Shown: positions 27,733-37,057 of the stretch, in pieces
How the letters are laid out: every line of letters begins with the position of its first letter
Position numbering within the stretch: the stretch's first letter is position 1
Origin: Flavobacterium sp. SUN046
GTDB lineage: Bacteria > Bacteroidota > Bacteroidia > Flavobacteriales > Flavobacteriaceae
Length of the DNA stretch: 64,000 nucleotides
NCBI RefSeq assembly: GCF_028867965.1
Contig: NZ_JAPQNT010000004.1
Coordinates: 186,001-250,000, forward strand
Direction: 5' to 3'
The notes under the pieces: generated by a model
Seen by the model: the letters and a program-made list of their open reading frames with translations, nothing else
Databases searched by the model: none
Told to the model about the DNA's origin: nothing
Made by a program: the position numbers and the translations under genes

Positions 27733-28705
27733 ACATGGCAATACAACTACCGTTATTGAAACGTTAAGTTGTTCATTGGTACATGAAGGATTTGAAGTTG
27801 TGGTTACTTCTGATAAAAAAAATCAGTTGTATCGATTGCTGGATATGATTGCCACAACACTACAAAAGATTTTTAAAGTTAATTATGTTTTGATAGATAC
27901 TTACAGCACTTCAAGTTTCTATTATGCATTAATAATTAGTCAAATTTGTAGATTATTTAAAGTAAAATACCTACCAATTCTTCATGGAGGAAATCTTCCA
28001 AACAGATTAAAAAGCAGTCTATTCTTATCTAAAATTATTTTTAAAAATGCTTATTATAATATTGCTCCATCAAGGTATTTATTGAATGAATTTTCTGATT
28101 TTGGCTTTAAAAATGTTGTACATATTCCGAATACTATTTCAATTAATGACTATAGGTTTGAAAGTAGAAATTTTGAAACAATAAAAATTTTATGGGTACG
28201 TTCATTTTCTGAAATATACAATCCCAAAATGGCAATTAATGTTTTTGCAGATTTAAAAAAAGAATTTCCAAATGCAAAACTTTGTATGGTTGGTCCAGAT
28301 AAAGAGAATCTTATTAACGAATGCAAAGAATTGGCTAAGCAACGCAACGTTGAAGTTGAATTTACAGGAAAATTAGATAAAAATGAATGGCTTGAGTTAT
28401 CTAGAGATTATAATGTTTTTATAAATACAACTCATTTTGACAATACTCCAATTAGCGTTATTGAAGCAATGGCTCTCGGATTACCAGTAGTTTCAACTAA
28501 TGTTGGTGGCATTCCTTATTTATTACAAGACCAAAAAAATGCTTTTTTAGTTAATGATTCCGACGTTGATGCTATGGTTAGCGCCATAAAAGAAATTTTT
28601 TCAAATTCAGAAATACGAACTTCAATTATTAAAAATGCTCGCCTATTGGTTGAATCCTACGATTGGTCAATCGTGAAAGATAAATGGCTTGAAATTTTAA
28701 AATAG
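27689..28705 (+). CDS. Glycosyltransferase family 4
   Basis: A 338-residue GT-B protein: LLYVGNKLSKHG at the N-terminus, LWVRSFSEIYNPKMA near residue 170, CMVGPDKEN near 197 and NTPISVIEAMALG near 255 followed by VVSTNVGG. The ATG at 27689 is chosen; a TTG one codon earlier is in frame but not needed. It overlaps the polymerase gene by 44 bases in another frame, so expression is probably coupled. The donor sugar is unknown. Confidence 0.88.
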   Translation: MIKKKLLYVGNKLSKHGNTTTVIETLSCSLVHEGFEVVVTSDKKNQLYRLLDMIATTLQKIFKVNYVLIDTYSTSSFYYALIISQICRLFKVKYLPILHGGNLPNRLKSSLFLSKIIFKNAYYNIAPSRYLLNEFSDFGFKNVVHIPNTISINDYRFESRNFETIKILWVRSFSEIYNPKMAINVFADLKKEFPNAKLCMVGPDKENLINECKELAKQRNVEVEFTGKLDKNEWLELSRDYNVFINTTHFDNTPISVIEAMALGLPVVSTNVGGIPYLLQDQKNAFLVNDSDVDAMVSAIKEIFSNSEIRTSIIKNARLLVESYDWSIVKDKWLEILK

Positions 28706-28759
28706 CTTTAAACTTCTGCTATATTTTAGTAACTTGCAACACTCAATAGATATAGGTTA

Positions 28760-30154
28760 ATGAATAATAATAAAAAAATACACTTTGAAGTTTCAGAAAG
28801 AAAAGTTCTTCTGAAAATTTTTGACGTTATTTTTGTATTACTTGCTTTGTACATCGTTAGTTCTATATTCGACTTTAAATATTTTACTTTCTCAAGAACA
28901 AATTATTATTGGACAATTGTACTTGCAATTTACATTCATGTTTTTGGTTCAGTATTTGAAATGTATAATTTGCAGGTTTCTAGTAACCAATTTCAAATCA
29001 TAAAAAGTATTATTCTAACTTCTTCAACAACCGTTTTAATCTATCTTTTAACACCAATTTACACACCTGAATTACCATCTAATAGACTACAAATAATATT
29101 TTTTTACATTGCTATTTTTAGTTCTTTATTACTTTGGAGGATTTTTTATGTAAAGTTTCTAGCGTCACATCGTTTTATTAAAAAAGCAATTTTAGTGTGT
29201 GATAAAGAGCAATTAATTGAATTAGTTTCCGATTTAGAAAAAGCAGATCCACATTATAAAATAATAGCTTACGTAAATTCCGATTCAGATGACACTTTTA
29301 AATTAAAATTAGGGTCAATAGTCAACGTTCAACCAAGTAAACTTGAAGAATATGTTCGAAAAAATTCAATTTCGGAGTTGGTTATTGCTTCACAAAAAAC
29401 AGAAGGAATTACAGTTAGTTTGTACAATCAACTAATTCATCTTCTAGAAAACGGTTTTATTATTCGTGAATATACCCAAGTTTACGAAGAAATTACACAA
29501 CGTATTCCTGTGCAATATGTTTCACGAGATTTTTATCGTTATTTTCCTTTTAGTAGAAGTAATCAAAACCATCTTTACCTTTTAATCACTAGATTGTCTG
29601 AAGTAGTTTTTTCATTGATAGGATTAGCTTTCGGAATTTTATTTCTACCATTAATTTTTATTGGAAATTTATTAGCCAACAGAGGACCGCTTTTTTATAC
29701 TCAAGAGCGAATAGGTAAAAATGGTGAAGTATTTAAAATTTTTAAATACCGAACCATGGTTAAAAATGCTGAATCTAACGGTGCCGTATTTGCTACCACC
29801 AATGATTCTCGAATTACTCCGTTTGGTAAGTTTATGCGGAAAACAAGATTGGATGAATTCCCACAATTTATTAACATCTTAAAAGGAGACATGTCTATTA
29901 TTGGACCAAGACCTGAACGTCCAATTTTTGTAAACGAAATTGCTGCTGTTATGCCTTTTTATGAAACTAGACACGTTGTCAAGCCAGGATTAACTGGTTG
30001 GGCTCAAGTAAATTATGCCTACGGTGATTCAATTGATGATAGTTTGATAAAACTTCAATACGACTTGTATTATATCAAACACCGAAGTATTTTTCTTGAT
30101 ATTAATATTATCATTAAAACTTTTAGTACAGTGCTTTTTTACAGAGGTCAATAA
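28760..30154 (+). CDS. Polyprenyl-phosphate sugar-1-phosphate transferase (WcaJ/WbaP family), priming enzyme
   Basis: A 464-residue protein with four N-terminal membrane segments (to about residue 130), a Rossmann-like cytosolic middle part and a C-terminal phosphoglycosyltransferase domain from about 280. The catalytic domain shows a membrane helix, RGPLFYTQERIG, FKIFKYRTM, RLDEFPQ and IGPRPERP, all diagnostic. The enzyme moves a sugar-1-phosphate to undecaprenyl phosphate, the first step of repeat-unit assembly. It stands last in the locus, 54 bases after the preceding gene and nearly tail to tail with the next minus-strand gene. Glucose is the common substrate, but galactose or others are possible. 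Confidence 0.92.
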   Translation: MNNNKKIHFEVSERKVLLKIFDVIFVLLALYIVSSIFDFKYFTFSRTNYYWTIVLAIYIHVFGSVFEMYNLQVSSNQFQIIKSIILTSSTTVLIYLLTPIYTPELPSNRLQIIFFYIAIFSSLLLWRIFYVKFLASHRFIKKAILVCDKEQLIELVSDLEKADPHYKIIAYVNSDSDDTFKLKLGSIVNVQPSKLEEYVRKNSISELVIASQKTEGITVSLYNQLIHLLENGFIIREYTQVYEEITQRIPVQYVSRDFYRYFPFSRSNQNHLYLLITRLSEVVFSLIGLAFGILFLPLIFIGNLLANRGPLFYTQERIGKNGEVFKIFKYRTMVKNAESNGAVFATTNDSRITPFGKFMRKTRLDEFPQFINILKGDMSIIGPRPERPIFVNEIAAVMPFYETRHVVKPGLTGWAQVNYAYGDSIDDSLIKLQYDLYYIKHRSIFLDINIIIKTFSTVLFYRGQ

Positions 30155-30159
30155 TATTT

Positions 30160-31263
30160 TTAGACTTCTTTTTTAGTTTTTTTATAAAACTTGAATAGAA
30201 AATAAGAATTTGCAAGAAGAAACGGAAGCATTAATAGTAAATGAGGTTTTGTAATTATTACAATACAATATAGTAACAGCATAATCGAACAAATAAGTAT
30301 TGTTTTCTTAAACCATTCTTTCTTTAAAAAGGGTAAAACTAAAAATAACGGATTGAATAATAAGGCATTATAGTTCCATGAAATCTCTTTATGTAGAGAA
30401 TAAAATCCAACAAGAGATAAAAATAGACCAAATAATCCTATTGCAAATAAATACGTAAATGTTACATATTTGTTATTTAAAACTACAATTATTAAAAGAA
30501 TCAGCGCTACAAAATAAATACTATTTACAAAAGAAAATTCCGATTCTAGCGGTGCGCCTTTAACTATTATTTCTGATTTACTTACTAACGGCTTTCCTTT
30601 AATTGAAACTTTGTCAAGGCTGTGCATCAATTCTGATGGAAGAAATAATTTTACAGCTTGAGCATCTGTTTTTGCTCCAAAAATTAAATTGATTCCAAAT
30701 TTGTACCAAAAGTGATTGTCAAAATACGGATACAGTAATTTTCGATACGAAATACTAGTATCATCAACTTTTTGGACTAAATTTTCACCAAGTATTTTAT
30801 TGATTTTTTCTTGAACCATTGTTGTACAATTTCTATCAATAAATTTGTAGGTATAATAACGTTCATCTGAATATAACGATACATTCAATAAGTCAAATAA
30901 TTCTTGCTTTTTTACCAATGGTAAATTCAAAGTTTGTTCAACTACTTCACGATTTTCACTTTGGTATTCAAATATAAAGTCTTCATAACTAGAAGCATTT
31001 ATAAAATACTGCAAATCGCCTTTAACAAATTTTAAATAAAAATTTGGAGTTCTAAAATCGAAAGCACCATAATTATAAACTACATCCAATTGATTGATTG
31101 TATCTTTAATTCTAATGGCCGTATGCCCAAAAGTGGTGTAAAGTTCATTACCTCTACCACAAGTAAAAATACTTACAGACGTACTTTCGTTAAGCGCAGG
31201 ATTTTGAGAAAATCCAATTAAAGTGTAAAAAAATAATAATAGCGAAAGTATTTTTTTTATCAT
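30160..31263 (-). CDS. DUF4105 protein, Lnb-like (possible lipoprotein N-acyltransferase)
   Basis: A 367-residue protein with a signal peptide (cleavage after IGFSQ), a periplasmic DUF4105 domain to about residue 230 and about five C-terminal membrane helices. The DUF4105 landmarks are FGHTAIRI (His47) and RNCTTMV (Cys146), a likely His/Cys active pair. My recollection of recent work is that a Bacteroides DUF4105 protein (Lnb) N-acylates lipoproteins in place of Lnt; applying that here is inference. It lies six bases downstream of the PorV/PorQ-family gene, in one operon. Domain architecture is clear, function moderate. Confidence 0.75.
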   Translation of the reverse strand: MIKKILSLLLFFYTLIGFSQNPALNESTSVSIFTCGRGNELYTTFGHTAIRIKDTINQLDVVYNYGAFDFRTPNFYLKFVKGDLQYFINASSYEDFIFEYQSENREVVEQTLNLPLVKKQELFDLLNVSLYSDERYYTYKFIDRNCTTMVQEKINKILGENLVQKVDDTSISYRKLLYPYFDNHFWYKFGINLIFGAKTDAQAVKLFLPSELMHSLDKVSIKGKPLVSKSEIIVKGAPLESEFSFVNSIYFVALILLIIVVLNNKYVTFTYLFAIGLFGLFLSLVGFYSLHKEISWNYNALLFNPLFLVLPFLKKEWFKKTILICSIMLLLYCIVIITKPHLLLMLPFLLANSYFLFKFYKKTKKEV

Positions 31264-31268
31264 AATAA

Positions 31269-32336
31269 TTATCTAAAAATGCTCAAATCTACTTTTACAG
31301 AAAAAATATTAGAATATAAAGCAGCACTTTGATTTCCTAAATCGGTCAAAGCATAATCTATTTGAATGCCTTTATATTTGAATCCGAGTCCAATATTAGG
31401 TTGAAATCCAACTTTTTTAGAGTTGTCAATTTGAGTTACATTTTGAAAATTACCAACTCCGGCTCTTAAAAAAACTAAATCGGTATAACCATATTCAAAT
31501 CCGATTGCTGGATCAATACTCACAAAATCTGTAGAAAAAATATCGTTGGTTCTTGCAAACTGCATGTTCAAATTTCCAGAAGCCAAAAGACTGGTTTCAT
31601 TGTGGAATTCAAATTTTTTAGAGATTCCAAATTGTGCTTTTGGTAAAGTAATTTCGGTACTTTCAGGTAATTCCTGATTTTGTCCAGCAACTGCTCCTTT
31701 TATTTTATTGTATTCTTCTTCATTAATACTCCAAACGTTGTACGTTGTTGTAATATCGCGTAACATTAAACCAAACTTCCAATCGTTTCTTTCAAATTGA
31801 AATCCAACATCAAATCCAAATCCCCACGAATTTGCAAAATCTCCAATAACACGTCTTATGATTTTTGCGTTTACACCATATTGAAAACCAGGAAGTTTTA
31901 GTTTTCTAGCATACGAAAAAGTAGCTCCATAATCGGCAGTAGAAAATTTACTTACTCTATTGTAATCAATGTTTCCGTTGGCATCAATAAGTTGTGTAGT
32001 ATTTAAAATATCATCAACACCAAAACGAATTAGCGAAAATCCCCAAGCACTTTCATTATCAATTGGCTTTCCATAAGCTGCGTAGTCATACTGCGCAATA
32101 TTTGCAAAATAACTAGCATGCATTAATGCAATTTGGCCATCTTCAAGACCAATTAATCCTGCAGGATTCCAATATCCTGAATTTACATCATTAGTATGCG
32201 CCACCACAGCGTTGGACATTCCCAATGCAGCAGCGTCAACTCCTATATTCATGAACTCATTAGAATATTTTCTAACAGCCTGACTATAAGATACTGTAAT
32301 CGCCAAAATAAAGGCAAGACAAAGTAATTTCTTCAA
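31269..32336 (-). CDS. PorV/PorQ-family outer-membrane beta-barrel protein
   Basis: A 355-residue protein with a signal peptide (MKKLLCLAFILAITVSYSQ) and a FadL-like barrel. The N-terminal GVDAAALGMSNAVVA and NSGYWNPAGL motifs are typical of the PorV/PorQ family linked to type IX secretion, and the protein ends in an aromatic residue followed by Arg (DLSIFR). No porU neighbour is present, so it is unlikely to be PorV itself. It may be a paralogue of unknown cargo. It is co-transcribed with the DUF4105 gene downstream. Located in the outer membrane. Confidence 0.75.
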   Translation of the reverse strand: MKKLLCLAFILAITVSYSQAVRKYSNEFMNIGVDAAALGMSNAVVAHTNDVNSGYWNPAGLIGLEDGQIALMHASYFANIAQYDYAAYGKPIDNESAWGFSLIRFGVDDILNTTQLIDANGNIDYNRVSKFSTADYGATFSYARKLKLPGFQYGVNAKIIRRVIGDFANSWGFGFDVGFQFERNDWKFGLMLRDITTTYNVWSINEEEYNKIKGAVAGQNQELPESTEITLPKAQFGISKKFEFHNETSLLASGNLNMQFARTNDIFSTDFVSIDPAIGFEYGYTDLVFLRAGVGNFQNVTQIDNSKKVGFQPNIGLGFKYKGIQIDYALTDLGNQSAALYSNIFSVKVDLSIFR

Positions 32337-32407
32337 AGCAAATTATTTTTACAAATATCTGTTAAATTCTGTAATTAGAAACGTACTTTAGTATAAACTT
32401 ATTGTAT

Positions 32408-32415
32408 TACATTTG
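32408..32415 (+). promoter_or_regulatory. Bacteroidota -7 promoter element for pssA
   Basis: TACATTTG matches TAnnTTTG and ends 20 bases before the ATG at 32436. No exact TTG is present at the usual -33 position. Confidence 0.5.
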
Positions 32416-32435
32416 TACTTTAATAAACGTTTAGC

Positions 32436-33146
32436 ATGAACATCAAAAAGCACATTCCCAACTTTCTTACACTTTTAAATTTATTTTGTGGTTGTATTGC
32501 CATAGTTTTCATTTCAGATTGTAGGTTTGATTTGGCATTTTATTTTGTGTGTTTGGGAATTTTCTTCGATTTTTTTGATGGTTTTTTTGCTAGAAAATTC
32601 GGAGTTTCAGGTCCGTTAGGTGTTCAGTTAGATTCGTTAGCAGATATGGTTACTAGTGGTGTTGCACCAGGATTTACAATGGTTTATTTGCTATCAGGAA
32701 AGTACATTCACACACCAATTGACGGTTATTTACCTTATTTGGGATTTATAATTACACTTGGTGCATGCTATAGATTAGCGAATTTTAATATTGATACACG
32801 TCAATCAGATTCATTTATTGGGTTGCCAACTCCAGCCAATACATTGTTTATCATGAGTTTGCCTTTAGTAATTAACGAATGTCAATTTTTAGCATTAAGT
32901 GAGATTTTGAGTGCAAAATTGGTTTTGTTAGCCATTACTTTATTAAGTGCTTACGTTATGAATGCTGAGATTCCGTTATTTTCTTTAAAAATTAAGAATT
33001 TCTCAGTCCAAAAATATAAACTACAAATAGGGTTTTTAGTTGCATCAATTCTTATGATAATTACTTTACAATATCTTGCAATTCCTTTAATAATAATGAC
33101 TTATGTTTTATTGTCGGTTTTAAATAATAAGTTGGCAAAAAAGTAG
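32436..33146 (+). CDS. pssA: CDP-diacylglycerol-serine O-phosphatidyltransferase
   Basis: A 236-residue membrane enzyme of the CDP-alcohol phosphatidyltransferase family. The full signature is present: Asp48-Gly49, Ala52-Arg53, Gly62, Asp66 and Asp70. About seven hydrophobic segments follow. It makes phosphatidylserine from CDP-diacylglycerol and serine, the precursor of phosphatidylethanolamine. It has its own promoter and is followed 25 bases later by a lysozyme-family gene. The short length and position of the motif fit subclass II PssA. Highly likely. Confidence 0.92.
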   Translation: MNIKKHIPNFLTLLNLFCGCIAIVFISDCRFDLAFYFVCLGIFFDFFDGFFARKFGVSGPLGVQLDSLADMVTSGVAPGFTMVYLLSGKYIHTPIDGYLPYLGFIITLGACYRLANFNIDTRQSDSFIGLPTPANTLFIMSLPLVINECQFLALSEILSAKLVLLAITLLSAYVMNAEIPLFSLKIKNFSVQKYKLQIGFLVASILMIITLQYLAIPLIIMTYVLLSVLNNKLAKK

Positions 33147-33171
33147 TTATTAAAGTACTTAGACTTTATTT

Positions 33172-34017
33172 ATGGCTAAAACTACTTTCAGAAAAACGCC
33201 TGTTCGCAAAAAAACTAGTAAGAAAAAAAGCACTGTTTTTTCTATAAAATTTTGGCTTATAGCATTTACAGTGGTGCTATTTACCTTTGGAATTTACCAT
33301 TATAGAAATGCAATTTTGTATTATTTTAGTTTTAAATCTGACAAAGTTTTAAAAGAAGATAAAGTAGCTCAAGCTCGAATATTTCAAATTTTAAAAGCAC
33401 ATAAAGAGTTAACCTTCGGCTTTGATATATCTCAATTTCAGGGAGAAATTAATTGGAGTGCTATAGATTTTGTGGAAGAAAAATTTCCGTTACAGTTTGT
33501 TTTTATTCGTGCAACAGCCGGAAATGATAAAGAAGATTTAAGATTTGATGAAAATTGGATAGGAGCAAAGAAACATCATTTTATTCGTGGCGCTTATCAT
33601 TACTATCGCCCGAATGAGAATTCTATTGAACAAGCAGAAAATTTTATTAAAACTGTAAAATTACAAAAAGGAGATTTTCCGCCAGTTTTGGATATTGAAA
33701 AATTACCAGAAAATCAATCTATTGATAGTTTAAAAATTGGATTAAAACGTTGGTTGAAAAAAGTAGACGAACACTATAAAGTGCGTCCGATAATCTACAC
33801 AGGTGAAAAATACTACAATGATTTCTTAAAAGCAGATTTTCCAGAGTACACTTTTTGGGTTGCAAACTATAATTTTTTTGTAGAAAATATTAAAGACGAT
33901 TGGTTGTTTTGGCAATTCACAGAAAAAGCTACAATTAAAGGAATCGATGGTCGAGTTGATATTAATATTTACAACGGTACACCTAAAATGTTGCGGTATG
34001 TAACTATCTCCAATTAA
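33172..34017 (+). CDS. Glycoside hydrolase family 25 (lysozyme-like), membrane-anchored
   Basis: A 281-residue protein with a very basic N-terminus and one membrane helix (residues 26-44), then a GH25 domain from about residue 80. The active-site residues FDISQFQG (Asp85) and LDIE (Asp174, Glu176) are present. GH25 muramidases cut between MurNAc and GlcNAc. The anchor suggests action on the cell's own peptidoglycan, as in remodelling, rather than secretion. It overlaps the convergent lptB gene by four bases. Confidence 0.88.
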   Translation: MAKTTFRKTPVRKKTSKKKSTVFSIKFWLIAFTVVLFTFGIYHYRNAILYYFSFKSDKVLKEDKVAQARIFQILKAHKELTFGFDISQFQGEINWSAIDFVEEKFPLQFVFIRATAGNDKEDLRFDENWIGAKKHHFIRGAYHYYRPNENSIEQAENFIKTVKLQKGDFPPVLDIEKLPENQSIDSLKIGLKRWLKKVDEHYKVRPIIYTGEKYYNDFLKADFPEYTFWVANYNFFVENIKDDWLFWQFTEKATIKGIDGRVDINIYNGTPKMLRYVTISN

Positions 34018-34754
34018 AATTCGATTTTCTTTTTACGTAATTCAAAGTTTTGGCCTAAATAAACTCTTCTTACCATTTCATCTTCAACTAATTCTTCTGG
34101 AATTCCAGCTTTTAGAATTCCGCCTTCGAACATTAAATAAGTTTTGTCGGTGATAGCTAAAGTTTCTTGAACATTGTGATCCGTAATAAGAATTCCGATG
34201 TTTTTATTTTTTAATTGTGCCACAATTCTTTGAATATCTTCTACAGCAACTGGGTCAACTCCAGCAAACGGTTCGTCAAGAAGAATAAATTTAGGATCTG
34301 TTGCTAAACATCGTGCAATTTCAGTTCTTCTGCGTTCGCCACCCGAAAGTAAATCGCCACGATTGGTACGAATATGCTCTAAACTAAATTCGGCAATTAA
34401 ACTTTCCATTTTGGCAATTTGCTCTTCTTTAGTATGTTTTGTAAGTTGTAAAACACTTAAAATATTATCTTCAATACTCAATTTTCTAAAAACTGAAGCT
34501 TCTTGCGCCAAATAACCAATGCCGTTTTGAGCACGTTTGTACATGGGAAATTCGGTAATATTCATATCATCAAGATAAATATTTCCTGAATTTGGTTTAA
34601 CCAAACCTACAATCATGTAAAAAGAAGTTGTTTTTCCGGCACCATTTGGTCCTAATAATCCAACAATTTCTCCTTGATTTACTTCAACAGAAATCCCTTT
34701 TACAACACTTCTGCCTTTGTAAGTTTTAATTAAATTTTCTGCTCTTAATTTCAT
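34014..34754 (-). CDS. lptB: LPS export ABC transporter ATPase
   Basis: A 246-residue ATPase: Walker A GPNGAGKTT at residues 35-43, Q-loop near 83, signature LSGGERRR at 136-143, Walker B LLDEP at 158-162, and the LptB-type C-terminus. With LptFG it powers lipopolysaccharide extraction from the inner membrane. The adjacent kdsD (Kdo synthesis) fits an LPS theme. The stop lies inside the convergent GH25 gene by four bases. Cytosolic face of the inner membrane. Confidence 0.93.
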   Translation of the reverse strand: MKLRAENLIKTYKGRSVVKGISVEVNQGEIVGLLGPNGAGKTTSFYMIVGLVKPNSGNIYLDDMNITEFPMYKRAQNGIGYLAQEASVFRKLSIEDNILSVLQLTKHTKEEQIAKMESLIAEFSLEHIRTNRGDLLSGGERRRTEIARCLATDPKFILLDEPFAGVDPVAVEDIQRIVAQLKNKNIGILITDHNVQETLAITDKTYLMFEGGILKAGIPEELVEDEMVRRVYLGQNFELRKKKIEF

Positions 34755-34759
34755 TTTTG

Positions 34760-34794
34760 AGGTTCTAAGGTTTGAGAGTTACTTAGGTTCTAAG
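34760..34794. repeat. Short direct repeat AGGTTCTAAG between two genes
   Basis: Two perfect copies of AGGTTCTAAG at 34760-34769 and 34785-34794 in the 96-base gap between lptB and the downstream CMD gene. No known role; it may be a dispersed intergenic repeat. Confidence 0.5.
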
Positions 34795-34850
34795 TATTAA
34801 TCTTTTGCAAATAAACGAATTATCAAATAAACTATTTTAAGTGTTAACAA

Positions 34851-35201
34851 TTATTTAGTTTCTTCTTCTAAAGCTTCCCAAAATTCATAGGCCCTTCTTA
34901 AATGTGGAACTACAATAGTGCCGCCAACAAGCGTGGCAATTCCCATAGCTTCCATCATTTCTTCTTTAGTAACTCCTTCTTTATAGGATGTTTCTAAATG
35001 GTATTTCACACAATCATCACAACGTAAAACAGCCGAGGCTACCAAACCTAGAAGCTCTTTTGTTTTAACATCTAATGCTCCAGCTGCGTAGGCATTAGTG
35101 TCTAAATTGAAAATTCTTTTTACAATTTTATTATTATCTGCTAATAATTTTTCGTTCATTTTAGAACGATATTCATTGAATTCTTTAACTTGATTTTTCA
35201 T
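34851..35201 (-). CDS. Carboxymuconolactone decarboxylase-like protein with CxxC
   Basis: A 116-residue all-helical protein of the CMD/AhpD family. It has the redox-type motif CDDC with a following His (Cys61, Cys64, His68), as in AhpD-like peroxidases, and the second helix motif EGVTKEEMMEAM. The ATG overlaps the end of tatC by 17 bases, so it is read with the tatC-kdsD operon. An antioxidant disulfide role is likely, but no partner is visible here. Confidence 0.85.
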   Translation of the reverse strand: MKNQVKEFNEYRSKMNEKLLADNNKIVKRIFNLDTNAYAAGALDVKTKELLGLVASAVLRCDDCVKYHLETSYKEGVTKEEMMEAMGIATLVGGTIVVPHLRRAYEFWEALEEETK

Positions 35202-36006
35202 TTTTTAGTTTATTTCGTACTACACTTGCCGATATAAATATACTAGCTTCATAAATTAATAACATTGGTATTGCTACCGTAATTTGGCTCACAACATCTG
35301 GCGGAGTGACAATTGCGGCAATAATTAAAACAATTACAATGGCATATTTTCTATAAGTTCGCAAGAATAATGGAGTTACAATTCCGAGTTTGGTTAGAAA
35401 ATAGATTATTATTGGTAATTCAAAAAACAAACCGCTAGCAATAACGGCCGTTTTTACCATACTTACATAAGATTCAATTGTGAATGTATTTTCGACAATT
35501 TTACTAATAGAAAAAGTGGCCAAGAAATTAATAGACATTGGTACGATCACATAATAACCAAACAATACACCTAAAAAGAATAAAATAGAAGAAATTGAAA
35601 TAAATAATTTCGCATTTTTCTTTTCTTTTTCATACAATGCCGGACTAACAAATCCCCATAATTGCCACAATATATAAGGAAATGCTAGAATGAAACCACC
35701 AGTAATACATATCCAAACGAATATATTTACTTGGCCTTCCATTTCGGTATTGATAATTTTAAAATTCAGTTCAGTAATACAAATACTATCAGCAAAACCA
35801 ATATAATGTGATGCTTCACAAAAAAATCTATAAGTAATAAAACTCGGATTTGTTGGGCCAAAAATTAATTGATCAAATATATAATCTGCAAAAAAATAGG
35901 TAATTGTACCCATTACTATAACAGCTGCCGTGCTTCTTACTAAAACTCTTCTTAAATCTTCAAGATGGTCCATAAAGGACATATCTTTCACTGCTTTTTT
36001 AGCCAT
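35185..36006 (-). CDS. tatC: Sec-independent protein translocase subunit TatC
   Basis: A 273-residue protein with six hydrophobic segments, the N-terminal HLEDLRRVL motif and FVSPALYEKEKK, both hallmark TatC sites for twin-arginine signal binding. It has a longer first periplasmic loop (about residues 45-85), which I believe is common in Bacteroidota. It shares one base with kdsD upstream (TAATG) and overlaps the CMD gene downstream. No tatA/tatB gene lies nearby. Confidence 0.95.
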   Translation of the reverse strand: MAKKAVKDMSFMDHLEDLRRVLVRSTAAVIVMGTITYFFADYIFDQLIFGPTNPSFITYRFFCEASHYIGFADSICITELNFKIINTEMEGQVNIFVWICITGGFILAFPYILWQLWGFVSPALYEKEKKNAKLFISISSILFFLGVLFGYYVIVPMSINFLATFSISKIVENTFTIESYVSMVKTAVIASGLFFELPIIIYFLTKLGIVTPLFLRTYRKYAIVIVLIIAAIVTPPDVVSQITVAIPMLLIYEASIFISASVVRNKLKNEKSS

Positions 36007-36971
36007 TATACTATTCCTTCTTTTAAAATATCGTGTAAATGAATAACACCTTTGTATTCACCATTGTCAACTACAACCAATTGCGTTATCGAAAAATCTT
36101 CCATGATATCCAATGCGTCAACAACCATATCATTTGATTTAATCATCTTCGGATTTATGGTCATAATATCTTTAGCGGTCAATCCGGCAATGGTTTCAGT
36201 TTTATTTAGCATTCTTCTAATATCACCATCGGTAATAATGCCTATAACTTTATCATTTTCAATTACGGCAGTAACACCTAATCTTTTTTCAGATATTTCA
36301 ACAATTACATTTTTGATACTTGAATCTTGATGTACAAATGGTTTTCTAGAAATATCAAGCATATCTTTTACTCTCAACAATAGTTTTTTTCCTAATGCAC
36401 CACCAGGATGGTATTTAGCAAAATCTTCTGCCGAGAAATTTCTCATTTCCATTAAGCAAACAGCAATTGCATCGCCCATTACTAATTGGGCAGTTGTACT
36501 ATTGGTAGGTGCTAAGTTATTCGGACAAGACTCACTTTCTACAAATGTATTTAAAGTATAATCGGCTTCTTTTCCTAAGTAAGACGTTGTGTTTCCTGTA
36601 ATTGCAATTAATTTATTTCCGAATCGTTTTAACAGCGGAACCAATACTTTTATTTCAGGACTATTTCCGCTTTTAGAAATACAAATAACCCCATCACCGT
36701 CTTGAACCATTCCTAAATCACCATGAATTGCTTCTGAGGCGTGAAGAAACATTGAAGGTGTTCCGGTAGAATTTAAAGTTGCAACAATTTTTTGTGCAAT
36801 TATGGCACTTTTTCCAATGCCAGTTACTATTAATCGACCTTTCAAATTATAGATTAATTCAACCGATTTTACAAAGCTATCGTCAATAAAATCAGTCAGT
36901 TTTGCTATAGATTGGCTTTCAGAAATTAATGTGTTTTTAGCCGATTCAATAATTTTTTCTTTAGTTATCAA
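36006..36971 (-). CDS. kdsD: Arabinose-5-phosphate isomerase (SIS + two CBS domains)
   Basis: A 321-residue protein with an N-terminal SIS domain (GIGKSAIIAQKIVATLNSTG near residues 51-70, ISKSGNSPE near 98) and two C-terminal CBS domains (about 205-321). KdsD/KpsF converts ribulose-5-phosphate to arabinose-5-phosphate for Kdo synthesis. The start is TTG at 36971; it is near the usual start for the family and no ATG is available until far inside the SIS domain. It heads the kdsD-tatC-CMD operon. Confidence 0.9.
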   Translation of the reverse strand: MITKEKIIESAKNTLISESQSIAKLTDFIDDSFVKSVELIYNLKGRLIVTGIGKSAIIAQKIVATLNSTGTPSMFLHASEAIHGDLGMVQDGDGVICISKSGNSPEIKVLVPLLKRFGNKLIAITGNTTSYLGKEADYTLNTFVESESCPNNLAPTNSTTAQLVMGDAIAVCLMEMRNFSAEDFAKYHPGGALGKKLLLRVKDMLDISRKPFVHQDSSIKNVIVEISEKRLGVTAVIENDKVIGIITDGDIRRMLNKTETIAGLTAKDIMTINPKMIKSNDMVVDALDIMEDFSITQLVVVDNGEYKGVIHLHDILKEGIV

Positions 36972-37026
36972 AATAGATTTGTTATAAAATTTGTATGAAT
37001 AAAAGAAAGTTGTATATTTATGGTTG

Positions 37027-37034
37027 CAAATTTA
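37027..37034 (-). promoter_or_regulatory. Possible -7 promoter element for kdsD-tatC
   Basis: On the minus strand this reads TAAATTTG (TAnnTTTG), 56 bases upstream of the kdsD start, within the 86-base divergent gap shared with recQ. No -33 TTG is confirmed. Confidence 0.35.
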
Positions 37035-37057
37035 TGTAAAAATACTATTAAGTAAGA

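Noticed and set aside
31269..32336. Assignment as PorV or PorQ proper of the type IX system
   Set aside because: Only family-level motifs are seen, and no porU or other T9SS gene is nearby.
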